A stretch of 34,867 bases of DNA from CAZTBB01 sp964611755 (GCA_964611755.1 CAZTBB010000015.1:1-34867); one strand, 5' to 3'; counted from the first letter of the stretch, positions 7,529-15,429 are shown. The notes: a model not told the origin generated them from the letters alone. Translations and numbers: made by a program.

Positions 7529-7945
7529 TTATTTCTTAGCTTTTGTTGTTTTCGCAGGTTTTTCTTCACGTTTTTCGATACCGTGACCAGTCGTACGCTC
7601 AGCAATACGTGCTGATTTACCGCGGCGATCACGAAGATAGTAAAGCTTTGCGCGGCGAACAGAACCGCGGCGAACAAGCTCGATGCTGTCTACACGTGAA
7701 CTCCAAAGAGGAAATACACGCTCAACACCTTCATTGTAGCTGATTTTACGGACTGTGAAATTCTCATTAAGACCGGATCCTTTACGGGAAATGCAAACGC
7801 CTTCATAGGCCTGAATACGCTCACGCGTACCTTCTTTCACTCGCACATTGACTTTGACTGTGTCACCAGGACCAAATTCCGGAATTGTTTTTTCTGATTG
7901 AAGCTTTTCTAGTTGTTTCGCTTCGAATTTTTTTACTGTGTTCAT
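7529..7945 (-). CDS. rplS: 50S ribosomal protein L19
   Basis: A 138-residue L19, which sits at the interface of the 30S and 50S subunits. Hallmarks: FGPGDTVKVNVRVKEGTRERIQAYEG, GVCISRKGSGLNENFTVRKIS, GVERVFPLWS and RRGSVRRAKLYYLRDRRGKSARI. It has a short Lys/Thr/Glu-rich C-terminal tail (about 20 residues) beyond the shorter E. coli protein. It is the last gene of the rpsP-rimM-trmD-rplS group and ends at the strong terminator at 7477-7504. A 106-base gap separates it from trmD, so its own promoter or leader control is possible. Confidence 0.97.
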   Translation of the reverse strand: MNTVKKFEAKQLEKLQSEKTIPEFGPGDTVKVNVRVKEGTRERIQAYEGVCISRKGSGLNENFTVRKISYNEGVERVFPLWSSRVDSIELVRRGSVRRAKLYYLRDRRGKSARIAERTTGHGIEKREEKPAKTTKAKK

Positions 7946-8051
7946 CTTTCTCTTCCCTTATTTTTAAGCCCGTAATCAGGATAACTCCCGGCGGCTTATT
8001 TGTTGTTTTTTCGGGTTAAACGTTAATGTGATAGGGGTTATACAGCCCTGA

Positions 8052-8756
8052 TTAGTCTTTTGCAAGCTTTTTTAACAAATCCGGGCGCCGTCTTGCGGTT
8101 ATTTCTTGAGATTGCTCTTGGCGCCAGTTTTTGATGTTCTCATGGTGGCCGGAGCGAAGTATTTCCGGGACCTCGCGGGTTTGTCCTGAGAGATCGTCCC
8201 AGATGGCCGGTTTTGTATAATGCGGGTATTCGAGCAAGCCATTGGAAAAGCTCTCTTCATTGGCTGTTTCATGATTGCCCATGACGCCCGGCAATAGACG
8301 AATACAGGCATCCATGAGGATGATCGCCGCCTGTTCGCCGCCGGAAAGGACATAGTCACCAATGGAAATTTCTTCGAATGCATAAGCATCCAAAAAACGT
8401 TGGTCTACACCTTCATATCGGCCGCAGAGGAGGGTTATCTTTGTTTCCTGCGCTAATTCTTTGACTTTGTCTTGTGTAAGTGGCTTTCCACGCGGGGAGA
8501 GGTAATATTTAGGCCCATCGCACTGCGGGACTGACAAAAGGGCTTGCTCTAATATATCCGGGCGCATCACCATACCAGCCCCGCCGCCAAAGGGGGTGTC
8601 ATCGACTGCCTTATGCACGCCTGCGCCAAAATCCCGAATATTAATGGTGTTATACCCCCAATCGCCGCGCTCAAGTGCCTTTCCGCTAAGCGAGTGGCCA
8701 AGCGTGCCGGGGAACATCTCGGGAAACAGGGTAAGAATGTTAAACGTTAAGCTCAT
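8052..8756 (-). CDS. trmD: tRNA (guanine-N1)-methyltransferase TrmD
   Basis: A 234-residue SPOUT-class enzyme that puts m1G at position 37 of tRNAs and so prevents +1 frameshifting. The trefoil-knot signatures are clear: LTLFPEMFPG at the N-terminus, VDDTPFGGGAGMVMRPD, YLSPRGKPL, LLCGRYEGVDQR, EEISIGDYVLSGGE, LPGVMGN, and the C-terminal VPEILRSGHHENIKNWR. It starts 12 bases after rimM ends, so it is in the same transcript. Confidence 0.97.
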   Translation of the reverse strand: MSLTFNILTLFPEMFPGTLGHSLSGKALERGDWGYNTINIRDFGAGVHKAVDDTPFGGGAGMVMRPDILEQALLSVPQCDGPKYYLSPRGKPLTQDKVKELAQETKITLLCGRYEGVDQRFLDAYAFEEISIGDYVLSGGEQAAIILMDACIRLLPGVMGNHETANEESFSNGLLEYPHYTKPAIWDDLSGQTREVPEILRSGHHENIKNWRQEQSQEITARRRPDLLKKLAKD

Positions 8757-8768
8757 CGCGCTGTCCCC

Positions 8769-9251
8769 TTATTTACCATCATCCATAAACTCTTCAAAAT
8801 CCTGGATCAGAACAAAATCATCACCGACTTCCGGGACAAAATCATCATGAAAGGGGAGCAAAAAAGCTTTGCCGTTTTTGGGGGTGATTTCCAGCAGGTC
8901 GCTGGCGCCAAAATTATGGACAGATTTAATATGGCCAAATTCTTTATTGTCTTTTGTGTGAACAGCCAGCCCCTTGAGGTCTTCATAATAGTAACTGTCA
9001 TCATCATCAATCTCAGGCAGGGCATTTCGGTCAATCGTGATGTCCTGTCCTTTAATAGCATCAGCATCATCGCGGTCTTGAACGCCTTTTACGGATGCCA
9101 AAATATGCTTATGCGTGATTGATTTGATTGTGATCTCAAAATTATTGGCGTGTTCGATTAATGAAACATCTTCGCAATAGGGTTTTATCTTCACAAAGCC
9201 CTTTACGCCGTGAACGCCCGTAATTTTACCGATACAGATTTGTTTGCTCAT
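8769..9251 (-). CDS. rimM: Ribosome maturation factor RimM
   Basis: A 160-residue protein that helps assemble the 30S head and contacts ribosomal protein S19. The N-terminal RimM domain begins with CIGKITGVHGVKGFVKIKP; a PRC-barrel follows, with YYYEDLKGLAVHT near the middle and an IPxxxxFV-like DDFVPEVGDDFVLI near the end. The ATG at 9251 starts exactly at the family's conserved N-terminus; a longer frame adds only unrelated residues. Just upstream a hairpin occupies the GGAG that would serve as ribosome site, which may limit expression relative to rpsP. Confidence 0.95.
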   Translation of the reverse strand: MSKQICIGKITGVHGVKGFVKIKPYCEDVSLIEHANNFEITIKSITHKHILASVKGVQDRDDADAIKGQDITIDRNALPEIDDDDSYYYEDLKGLAVHTKDNKEFGHIKSVHNFGASDLLEITPKNGKAFLLPFHDDFVPEVGDDFVLIQDFEEFMDDGK

Positions 9252-9261
9252 GCTTATAAAA

Positions 9262-9294
9262 ATGCTCCGTGAGTTGATTATACCCACGGAGCAT
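9262..9294 (-). terminator. Intercistronic hairpin between rpsP and rimM (attenuator or ribosome-site mask)
   Basis: On the minus strand ATGCTCCGTG pairs with CACGGAGCAT (10 base pairs, 13-base loop) and is followed by TTTTT. The second arm contains the GGAG that precedes rimM by about 13 bases. The structure could end part of the transcripts after rpsP, block rimM translation, or both. Confidence 0.65.
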
Positions 9295-9313
9295 GATCAA
9301 TTCTATGAAAGAG

Positions 9314-9916
9314 TTAGGCTTCTTTCTTTTCCTCTTCCGCAGGGGCGTCAGTTGCTGCTACGTCTTCCGCTGGTGCCTCTTCAGCTGGTGCGTCTTCAGC
9401 AGCAGGTGCTTCTTCCGCTTTTTCTTCTGCCGCTGGAGCAGCTTCTTCCGCAGGGGCGTCAGTTGCTGCTTCTTCCGCAGGGGCGTCAGTTGCTGCTTCT
9501 TCTGCAGGGGCTTCAGCCGCTGCTGCCGCTGCTGCCTGTGCTTCTTCTTCTGCTGCTTTTGCTGCTTCCTCTGCCGCTGCACGCTTCTCTTCCTTATCAG
9601 CCTGTTTCATCTTTGTTTTTTCAGATGGTTGAGACTTATTCGGGCGATTAGGTTGCTCAGGCATATCAATGATACCGGCTTTACCCAAGAAGAGTGCAAC
9701 ACGCTCGGACGGTTTTGCCCCTTGATCTAGCCAATATTTGATACGGTCTTCCACCAAAGTCACGCGTTGGTCGCTATCATTTGGAAGAAGTGGGTTGTAT
9801 GTGCCCAAACGCTCAATGTAGCGGCCATCACGCGGCATGCGCTTATCGGCTACGATGATACGGTAAAATGGGCGTTTTTTACGTCCCCCGCGGGACAGTC
9901 TGATTGCAAGTGCCAT
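9314..9916 (-). CDS. rpsP: 30S ribosomal protein S16 with long Ala/Glu-rich tail
   Basis: A 200-residue protein; bacterial S16 is normally 80-90. The first 85 residues are a standard S16, which helps fold the 5' domain of 16S rRNA: MALAIRLSRGGRKKRPFYRI, IVADKRMPRDGRYIERLGTYNP, and a KYWLDQGAKPSERV segment. From about residue 95 a Lys-rich linker leads into some 90 residues of Ala, Glu and Pro with APAEEAATD-type repeats, ending in a charged KK. The tail should be disordered or helical and very acidic. It is encoded partly by near-identical DNA repeats. First gene of rpsP-rimM-trmD-rplS; the GNAT gene is on the same strand upstream. Confidence 0.96.
   Translation of the reverse strand: MALAIRLSRGGRKKRPFYRIIVADKRMPRDGRYIERLGTYNPLLPNDSDQRVTLVEDRIKYWLDQGAKPSERVALFLGKAGIIDMPEQPNRPNKSQPSEKTKMKQADKEEKRAAAEEAAKAAEEEAQAAAAAAAEAPAEEAATDAPAEEAATDAPAEEAAPAAEEKAEEAPAAEDAPAEEAPAEDVAATDAPAEEEKKEA
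9334..9497 (+). repeat. rpsP: 26-bp direct repeats in the tail-coding part of rpsP
   Basis: A 26-base unit beginning CTTCCGCAGGGG and ending AGTTGCTGCT occurs at 9334-9359, 9445-9470 and 9472-9497. The last two are in tandem with a 27-base period (nine codons), so copy number could change without breaking the reading frame. Confidence 0.8.
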
Positions 9917-9941
9917 AGTTTTTTTCTCCTTTTTATTGCTA

Positions 9942-10421
9942 TCAGTTTAAAACCTTTGAAAAAATGTAGTCATCGACATAGTGATCTTCGTCTTCCCGTT
10001 TGAAGTATTGGGGCACCATGCCGCTTTCTTTGAAGCCGAGCTTTTTGTAAAACGGAATAGCCGTCTCATTATCGCTTTCAACAAAGAAATACAGTGTCTT
10101 AAAGCCTTGTTCGCGCAAGTAATTCTCTACTTGAAGCAGGGCTTTCTTACCAAGGCCTTGGCCTTGATGTGATGATTTAATACCAAATGCCCCGAGATAG
10201 GCGCTATCGGCACAACGCCCCGAACGCTTTTCAATAGTGCAGTGACCATAGGCGCCTGCCTCATCTTCGAAAATGAAGAAATGGCAGCGGTTTTTGAGAG
10301 ACACAAACACCTCTTGGAAATCATCTTTGCTGATGTCGCCATAAGACATGAAGCGGCTAACGGATTTATCGGTGTAAATCGCGTAAATAGCATCAAAATC
10401 GGCGTCTGTGACGTCTCTCAT
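9942..10421 (-). CDS. GNAT family N-acetyltransferase
   Basis: A 159-residue single-domain acetyl-CoA-dependent acetyltransferase. Motif A, which binds the pyrophosphate of acetyl-CoA, reads HQGQGLGKKAL near residues 95-105, in the Q/RxxGxG/A form. Motif B follows with NETAIPFYKKLGFKESG near 128-145. The substrate cannot be told from sequence; small molecules, peptides or protein N-termini are all possible. Its ATG overlaps the ffh stop (ATGA, 10418-10421), so it is translationally coupled to ffh. Confidence 0.88.
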   Translation of the reverse strand: MRDVTDADFDAIYAIYTDKSVSRFMSYGDISKDDFQEVFVSLKNRCHFFIFEDEAGAYGHCTIEKRSGRCADSAYLGAFGIKSSHQGQGLGKKALLQVENYLREQGFKTLYFFVESDNETAIPFYKKLGFKESGMVPQYFKREDEDHYVDDYIFSKVLN

Positions 10422-11992
10422 CGCTTCTTTTTCTTTCTATTTTTCTTTGTGCCGCCGCGCGCAGGCAACCCAGCCAGTTCGCCTCCAAGGCCGCCCAACC
10501 CAGGAGGTATGGAGCCACCGCCAAATGGGTTGCCGCCCGCTTGATCAAAAGGGTTAGGGCCTAGTGGCCCTGTATTCTCATCTCCGGCTAAATCTTGCAA
10601 TTCTTTTGGCATGTCACCACCGGCAAGAGCGCTCAGCATATCGGCATCTTTTCCGCCCATCATGCCCTTCATCATGCCCATCATTTTGCCCATGCCGCCC
10701 TTGCGTAGCTTTTTCATCATCACTTCCATCTGCTTTTGCTGCTTCACAAGCTTATTGAGCTCTGGAACGCTGGAACCGGAGCCGGCTGCTATGCGTTTTT
10801 TGCGGGATGCGTTAAGAAGATCAGGTTTTTCACGCTCAGCAGGGGTCATAGACAGGATCATGGCTTCCTGGCGTTTCAAGAAGCTGTCATCAACACCCGC
10901 TTCATCGAGCATGCCAGCCATTTTCCCCATGCCGGGCAACATTTTCATCATCTCACCCATGCCGCCCATTTTGCTCATTTGGCGCATCTGGGAGAGGAGA
11001 TCGTTAAAATCAAATTTCCCTTTCTTGAGCTTTTGCGCCATTTTTTCGGCCTCAGCACGGTCGACAGTCTCAACGGCTTTCTCAACAAGCGAGACCACAT
11101 CGCCCATCCCGAGGATGCGGCCAGCCACGCGCTCGGGGTGGAAAGGCTCAATCTCATCCCATTTTTCGCCGACACCAACGAGTTTAACGGGCTTGCCGGT
11201 TACGGCCTTCATCGACATGGCTGCTCCACCTCTGGCATCCCCATCAACGCGGGTCAGCATGATACCGGACAGCCCAACCCGTTCATCAAAGGCTTTGGCA
11301 GTTTGCACAGCGTCTTGCCCGGTCATCGCATCGGCAACAAGAAGCGTTTCTATCGGATTGGTGGCCTTTTGAATGTCGGCGACTTCCTGCATGAGTTCTT
11401 CATCAATTGACAGGCGGCCGGCCGTATCCAGCATAATAAGATCAAAGCCCTCTTTGCGGGCTGTGTCCAAGGCACGCTTTGCAATATCAACGGGCTTTTG
11501 GCCGTCTACAATATCGAGTGTTGCAACACCTGTTTGCTCACCCAATTGACGGAGTTGTTCTTGCGCCGCAGGGCGATATACATCCAAGGATGCCATCAAG
11601 ACTTTTTTGTTTTGCTTATCGGTTAAAAGCTTGGAAATTTTAGCGGTAGAGGTTGTTTTACCGGACCCCTGAAGGCCAACCATCAAATAGACGCTTGGCG
11701 GTGATGAGAAATTTAAATCTTGGGTTTCAGAGCCCAGCATCTCAACAAGGGCATCGTGGACAATTTTAATAACTTGCTGGGCTGGGTTTACGCCTTTAAT
11801 GACGTCTTGCCCAACAGCTTTTTCCTTAATGGTTGCTATAAAATCTTTTACAACGGGAAGCGCGACATCAGCCTCAAGCAAAGCAACGCGGATCTCACGG
11901 CTGGCGGCCATGACATCGTTTTCCGAGAGGCTGGCTTGGCCTTTCAGCTTGTCCAGAACGGATCCTAATTTCTCACTTAAGCTTTCAAACAT
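10418..11992 (-). CDS. ffh: Signal recognition particle protein Ffh
   Basis: A 524-residue SRP54 GTPase that binds signal sequences and SRP RNA and hands ribosomes to FtsY at the inner membrane. The N domain (1-90) carries the ALLEADVAL motif. The G domain has the P-loop GLQGSGKTT near residue 107, DVYRPAA, DTAGR, and TRVDGDARGG. The M domain (from about 320) is Met-rich, with GGMGEMMKMLPGMGKMAGM and MMGMMKGMMGG stretches that line the signal-peptide groove. The C-terminus has an unusual 80-residue Gly/Pro-rich extension ending in a basic KKNRKKKKR. FtsY, its receptor, lies about 3.5 kb away on the other strand. It is preceded by a roughly 110-base structured leader. Confidence 0.98.
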   Translation of the reverse strand: MFESLSEKLGSVLDKLKGQASLSENDVMAASREIRVALLEADVALPVVKDFIATIKEKAVGQDVIKGVNPAQQVIKIVHDALVEMLGSETQDLNFSSPPSVYLMVGLQGSGKTTSTAKISKLLTDKQNKKVLMASLDVYRPAAQEQLRQLGEQTGVATLDIVDGQKPVDIAKRALDTARKEGFDLIMLDTAGRLSIDEELMQEVADIQKATNPIETLLVADAMTGQDAVQTAKAFDERVGLSGIMLTRVDGDARGGAAMSMKAVTGKPVKLVGVGEKWDEIEPFHPERVAGRILGMGDVVSLVEKAVETVDRAEAEKMAQKLKKGKFDFNDLLSQMRQMSKMGGMGEMMKMLPGMGKMAGMLDEAGVDDSFLKRQEAMILSMTPAEREKPDLLNASRKKRIAAGSGSSVPELNKLVKQQKQMEVMMKKLRKGGMGKMMGMMKGMMGGKDADMLSALAGGDMPKELQDLAGDENTGPLGPNPFDQAGGNPFGGGSIPPGLGGLGGELAGLPARGGTKKNRKKKKR

Positions 11993-12017
11993 GCCTTAAT
12001 CCATAACAAAAAGCGCC

Positions 12018-12095
12018 GCGCTGAGCGTAACTTCGCCGAGCACGGTGTACCTGATCCCCGAGAGATCTTGGGCACTGACAAAACAATTCTGTCAG
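12018..12095 (-). promoter_or_regulatory. ffh: Structured 5' leader of ffh (two hairpins)
   Basis: Two stem-loops lie between the candidate ffh promoter and the start codon. The first: CTGACA/TGTCAG at 12075-12080 and 12090-12095. The second, read on the minus strand, pairs GTGCTCGGCG with CGCTCAGCGC (12034-12043 with 12018-12027; one C-C mismatch and one G-T, plus one more G-T pair) with a six-base loop, and is followed after five bases by TTTTT at 12008-12012. This is terminator-like, 16 bases before the ffh ATG. It lacks the conserved GGAAGGAAGCAG-like core of bacterial SRP RNA, so it is not ffs. Confidence 0.45.
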
Positions 12096-12109
12096 CTAAA
12101 TTCGCGGCT

Positions 12110-12138
12110 AACTTATGGTCTTAATTAATAAATGTCAA
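12110..12138 (-). promoter_or_regulatory. ffh: Candidate sigma-70 promoter for ffh
   Basis: On the minus strand a perfect TTGACA (12133-12138) is 17 bases from TAAGTT (12110-12115), a weak -10. Transcription from here would give a leader of about 110 bases containing the two hairpins. Confidence 0.42.
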
Positions 12139-12152
12139 GGAAATCGTCGCTG

Positions 12153-12350
12153 TTAACGCAGGGTGCATTGAATACCGGCAACAGCATCTTGTGAGCACAC
12201 CATGGTGCTGGCATTACCTGTGTTCAAATCGCTCATGAAGAAGAGGCCGGTGATAAAGAGCAAAATAGCAGCCAGCATAAGACCACCTTTAAGCATTTTA
12301 GATGACTGATCGCGCGCGATCATTAATTCGTTCGGATATACATATCCCAT
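12153..12350 (-). CDS. Small single-pass membrane protein, unknown function
   Basis: A 65-residue protein starting at the ATG at 12350, which follows GGGAG by about seven bases. A hydrophilic N-terminus (MGYVYPNELMIARDQ) precedes a transmembrane helix at about residues 22-46 (Leu/Ile/Phe-rich) and a short C-terminal part with two Cys (VCSQDAVAGIQC), which could form a disulphide if outside the membrane. Family not recognised. It lies between dapF (divergent) and ffh (same strand, downstream); the candidate ffh promoter lies just past its stop. Confidence 0.7.
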   Translation of the reverse strand: MGYVYPNELMIARDQSSKMLKGGLMLAAILLFITGLFFMSDLNTGNASTMVCSQDAVAGIQCTLR

Positions 12351-12541
12351 CGTTTTTCTCCCAACCAAACCCATAGATGTCCGGGCTTCTTTTGTGAGCC
12401 CAGTTTACATATTTATTTTAGCATTGATTTCTTGGATTAAAAAGCTAAAAGAGGCATATTCTTTAGGATAGTTATGGTGCTGTGCAAAAGGCATTAACGT
12501 GCTATATCTATATATGCACAATAAAAACAAGGCTTTATGGT

Positions 12542-13351
12542 ATGAATTTTGTAAAAATGCATGGTTTGGGAAACGATTTTGTTATTATCGATGCGCGTCA
12601 CGATGATATACGCTTGCATGCGGATCAGATTACCCATATTTGTGACCGTCATTTTGGTGTTGGCTGTGATCAGTTGATTGTGCTGGAAGTGACTGAAAAT
12701 GCTGATGTTTTTATGCGTATTTACAATTCCGATGGGTCGGAATCCGGTGCGTGCGGAAATGCAACGCGCTGTGTGGCCCATATGCTCATGACAGACCAGG
12801 GAATTGACCATTGCGTTATAGAGACGCGATCGGGTCTTCTGCCTTCTAAAATGGTGGAAAATGGCTTGGTATGTGTTGATATGGGCCCGGCGCGCTTGGG
12901 TTGGGCTGAAATCCCGCTCTCGGAAGAGGTGGACACGCTTCATGTAGGAATCGGTGAGGGGGCTGTTAAAGACCCTGTGGCTGTTAATATGGGCAATCCG
13001 CATTGTGTATTTTTTGTTGATGATTTGGATGGAATTGATCCGGAAGAATATGGACCTGTATTTGAAACCCATGCACTTTATCCTGAGAGAACAAATGTTG
13101 AGTTTGTTCAGGTTTTGGATCGCAAGACAATGCGTTTGCGAACATGGGAAAGGGGTGTCGGTATGACACTGGCTTGTGGTTCTGCAGCTTGTGCAACGAT
13201 TGTAGCAGCGGTGCGCAGAGGTCTGAGTGATAATAAGGCCGATATTACGGTCGATGGCGGAGGAAGTCTGCATTTGGAATATAATCAAGATACTGGTCAT
13301 GTGTTTATGACCGGCCCTGTTTCTTATGTTTTTCAAGGGCAGCTTTCATAA
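12542..13351 (+). CDS. dapF: Diaminopimelate epimerase (DapF)
   Basis: A 269-residue PLP-independent racemase that converts LL- to meso-diaminopimelate for lysine and peptidoglycan. It works with two Cys as acid and base: Cys71 in SGACGNATRC and Cys212 in LACGSAACAT. The start at 12542 gives the classic MNFVKMHGLGNDFVIID N-terminus with AAGG upstream; the longer frame adds an unrelated 20 residues. GNPHCVFFVD and ERTNVEFVQ are further family motifs. It heads a plus-strand run with the membrane protein (three bases after the stop), mtaB and ftsY. Confidence 0.97.
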   Translation: MNFVKMHGLGNDFVIIDARHDDIRLHADQITHICDRHFGVGCDQLIVLEVTENADVFMRIYNSDGSESGACGNATRCVAHMLMTDQGIDHCVIETRSGLLPSKMVENGLVCVDMGPARLGWAEIPLSEEVDTLHVGIGEGAVKDPVAVNMGNPHCVFFVDDLDGIDPEEYGPVFETHALYPERTNVEFVQVLDRKTMRLRTWERGVGMTLACGSAACATIVAAVRRGLSDNKADITVDGGGSLHLEYNQDTGHVFMTGPVSYVFQGQLS

Positions 13352-13354
13352 GAT

Positions 13355-14179
13355 ATGGATGCTGATCTCCTCAATCTTGTTAAAATAGGGCTCAGCTTTT
13401 TTGTTGGAGGAGGAGTTGTTGCTTTTGTAACAGTTCTATCTGAGAAGGTCAGTGCTCAAATAGGCGCTATAGTTTCTGCTCTTCCTGTTCCTCTCACAAT
13501 TGCTATCTTCTTTCAGGGGCTTCTGCTTGGGCCAGATGTTGTGGCCTATGAGGCTTTGCCTAAAGCTTTAATCATGTTGGCTCTAGTCGGAGTTTTTTTT
13601 ATCGTTTTCGTACTGACGGCTCGTTATGGCTTGCTGATGAGTATGCTCTCGGCCTCTTCGCTTTGGATGTTATGTGGTCTTCTTTTGGGAGGTATGGCTG
13701 TCCAATCATGGTTAATCGCATTGATTGTTTTTGCCGTGCTATCACTCGTAATACTTTTACTATTTCAATTCATTGCTATAGAGCCTTTAAGGTCAAACCA
13801 AAAAAAACCGATTACTCTCTTAGAGATAGTTTTGCGTTTTACTTTTGCAGGCAGCGTGATTTTAGCCTCTGTTCTTCTTAGTTATATTGCAGGGCCTGTT
13901 TGGGGTGGAATAGTATCAACATTTCCATCTTTAGCGGCGAGCACATTGATTATTCTTTATTTTAGCTCAGGTGCTGATTTTACAAGGTTTTTTGCAAAAC
14001 TGGTGTTTATCAGAGCCATCGTAAATTGTGGTGCTTTCATTATCGCTGTTTACTATATTTATCCATTGTTAGGTGTCTGGCTAGGTACATTGGTGGCTTA
14101 TATCGCTCCTGTGCTTACAGCCAGTTTGTTTTATTACTTTGACAAAAGCCGCCGTGAGGCGCTAAAAAACGCGCCATGA
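13355..14179 (+). CDS. Polytopic membrane protein with internal duplication
   Basis: A 274-residue protein with about eight predicted membrane helices and short loops. The two halves look like a parallel repeat: LVKIGLSFFVGGG...GAIVSALP (8-44) resembles IVLRFTFAGSVI...GGIVSTFP (158-191), each half having Gly-x-Val-Ser-x-x-Pro after its first helices. This layout recalls small duplicated transporter-like families such as DUF3147/GlpM, but I cannot confirm that. Its start is three bases after dapF ends, and its stop overlaps the mtaB ATG (ATGA), so it is tightly coupled to both. The function is unknown; no substrate-binding charged residues stand out. Confidence 0.8.
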   Translation: MDADLLNLVKIGLSFFVGGGVVAFVTVLSEKVSAQIGAIVSALPVPLTIAIFFQGLLLGPDVVAYEALPKALIMLALVGVFFIVFVLTARYGLLMSMLSASSLWMLCGLLLGGMAVQSWLIALIVFAVLSLVILLLFQFIAIEPLRSNQKKPITLLEIVLRFTFAGSVILASVLLSYIAGPVWGGIVSTFPSLAASTLIILYFSSGADFTRFFAKLVFIRAIVNCGAFIIAVYYIYPLLGVWLGTLVAYIAPVLTASLFYYFDKSRREALKNAP

Positions 14180-15429
14180 GTAAGAATGAACCAGAATTAT
14201 TGACCTTTGGATGCCGTCTCAATACCTATGAGTCGGAAGTGATGCGCGCCCATGCCAAGAAAGCAGGGATTGAAAACGCGATTATCGTCAATACATGCGC
14301 GGTCACAAAGGAGGCGGAGCGTCAGGCACGCCAGGCCATTCGTAAAGCGCGCAGAAGCAATCCGGATGCCCAGATTATTGTCACAGGCTGCAGCGCGCAA
14401 ATTGCACCGGAGAGCTATGCCGCTATGCCCGAGATTGACCGGATTATCGGCAATGATTTAAAGCTGAAGGCTGAAACATGGGGGCTTGAGGGAGAAGAAA
14501 AAGTTCTCGTGAACGATATAATGTCTGTTAAGGAAACGGCTAGCCACTTGATTGAGGGTTTTGAAGGTCACGCGCGTGCTTTTCTTCAGGTTCAAAATGG
14601 GTGTGACCATCGCTGCACGTTTTGTATTATCCCTTATGGGCGCGGAAATTCCAGATCGGTTCCCATCGGCGTTATTGCTGAGCAAGTGCGGACGCTTGTT
14701 GAGGCTGGCTATAACGAGATTGTATTTACCGGCGTGGATGTCACATCATATGGCCCTGACTTGCCTGGAAGTCCTTCACTAGGGCAAATGATCCGCCGTG
14801 TACTGGCGTTGGTGCCGGAATTGCCTCGTTTGCGTTTATCCTCTCTTGATCCGGTGGAGATTGATGATGATCTTTGGCATCTTATAGCGGAAGAACCGCG
14901 CTTAATGCCACATTTACATCTCTCGCTACAAGCTGGTGATGATATGGTCTTAAAGCGCATGAAGCGCCGTCATTTGCGCAATGATGTCATCAAAATGTGT
15001 GAGAGGGCTCGATCCTGCCGCCCTGATATGGCTTTTGGCGCGGATATCATTGCCGGGTTCCCAACAGAAACGGATGAAATGTTTGAAAATACGCTCAATA
15101 TTGTTGAGGAATGTGATCTCACATTCTTGCATGTTTTCCCGTATTCAGAACGTGAGGGGACACCAGCGGCCAAAATGCCTCAAGTAGACCCATCAAAACG
15201 TAAGGAGAGAGCCGCACGCTTGCGTGAGGCTGGGGAGAGGCAGGTGCAAAAATTCTTAAAAATGCATCTTAATAAAAATTTGCAAGCCATTGTAGAAAAA
15301 GATAATACCGGCCGTACGCAGCACTTTGCTCAAGTCAAAATCAGCGGCGCAGAATTACCTGTCGGGTCTTTGGTGAATATCCGCACAAGTGCCATTGAAA
15401 ATGGCATGCTTTTGGGGCAAACTGCTTAA
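14176..15429 (+). CDS. mtaB: tRNA t6A37 methylthiotransferase MtaB
   Basis: A 417-residue radical SAM methylthiotransferase that makes ms2t6A at position 37 of ANN-decoding tRNAs. The N-terminal domain holds three cluster Cys in TFGCRLNTYES (near 13), VNTCAVTKEA (near 41) and VTGCSAQ (near 74). The radical SAM motif is CDHRCTFC near 143-150, followed by GRGNSRS and TGVDVTSYG. The FGCRLN form points to MtaB rather than MiaB (which has GCQMN). A TRAM-like C-terminus follows from about 350. It overlaps the upstream membrane protein gene by four bases and precedes ftsY by 68 bases. Confidence 0.94.
   Translation: MSKNEPELLTFGCRLNTYESEVMRAHAKKAGIENAIIVNTCAVTKEAERQARQAIRKARRSNPDAQIIVTGCSAQIAPESYAAMPEIDRIIGNDLKLKAETWGLEGEEKVLVNDIMSVKETASHLIEGFEGHARAFLQVQNGCDHRCTFCIIPYGRGNSRSVPIGVIAEQVRTLVEAGYNEIVFTGVDVTSYGPDLPGSPSLGQMIRRVLALVPELPRLRLSSLDPVEIDDDLWHLIAEEPRLMPHLHLSLQAGDDMVLKRMKRRHLRNDVIKMCERARSCRPDMAFGADIIAGFPTETDEMFENTLNIVEECDLTFLHVFPYSEREGTPAAKMPQVDPSKRKERAARLREAGERQVQKFLKMHLNKNLQAIVEKDNTGRTQHFAQVKISGAELPVGSLVNIRTSAIENGMLLGQTA

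Noticed and set aside
7965..7998. TAAGCC/GGCTTA pairing in the leader of rplS as an L19 autoregulation element
   Set aside because: Only six base pairs with a 22-base loop; too weak without conservation data.
9244..9651. Long plus-strand open frames over the rpsP tail
   Set aside because: They are shadows of the Ala/Glu-rich repeats read on the wrong strand; they give Leu- or Cys/Phe-rich nonsense with no ribosome site.
10611..11410. Plus-strand open frames antisense to ffh
   Set aside because: The minus strand encodes a textbook Ffh; the opposite frames show no motifs and no ribosome sites.
11993..12130. Region before ffh as a possible SRP RNA (ffs) gene
   Set aside because: It folds well, but the conserved bacterial SRP RNA core with GGAAGGAAGCAG-like bases is missing, and it directly precedes the ffh start.
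12494..13336. 280-codon minus-strand open frame across dapF
   Set aside because: It lies antisense to a clear dapF gene, has no family features and unusual composition.
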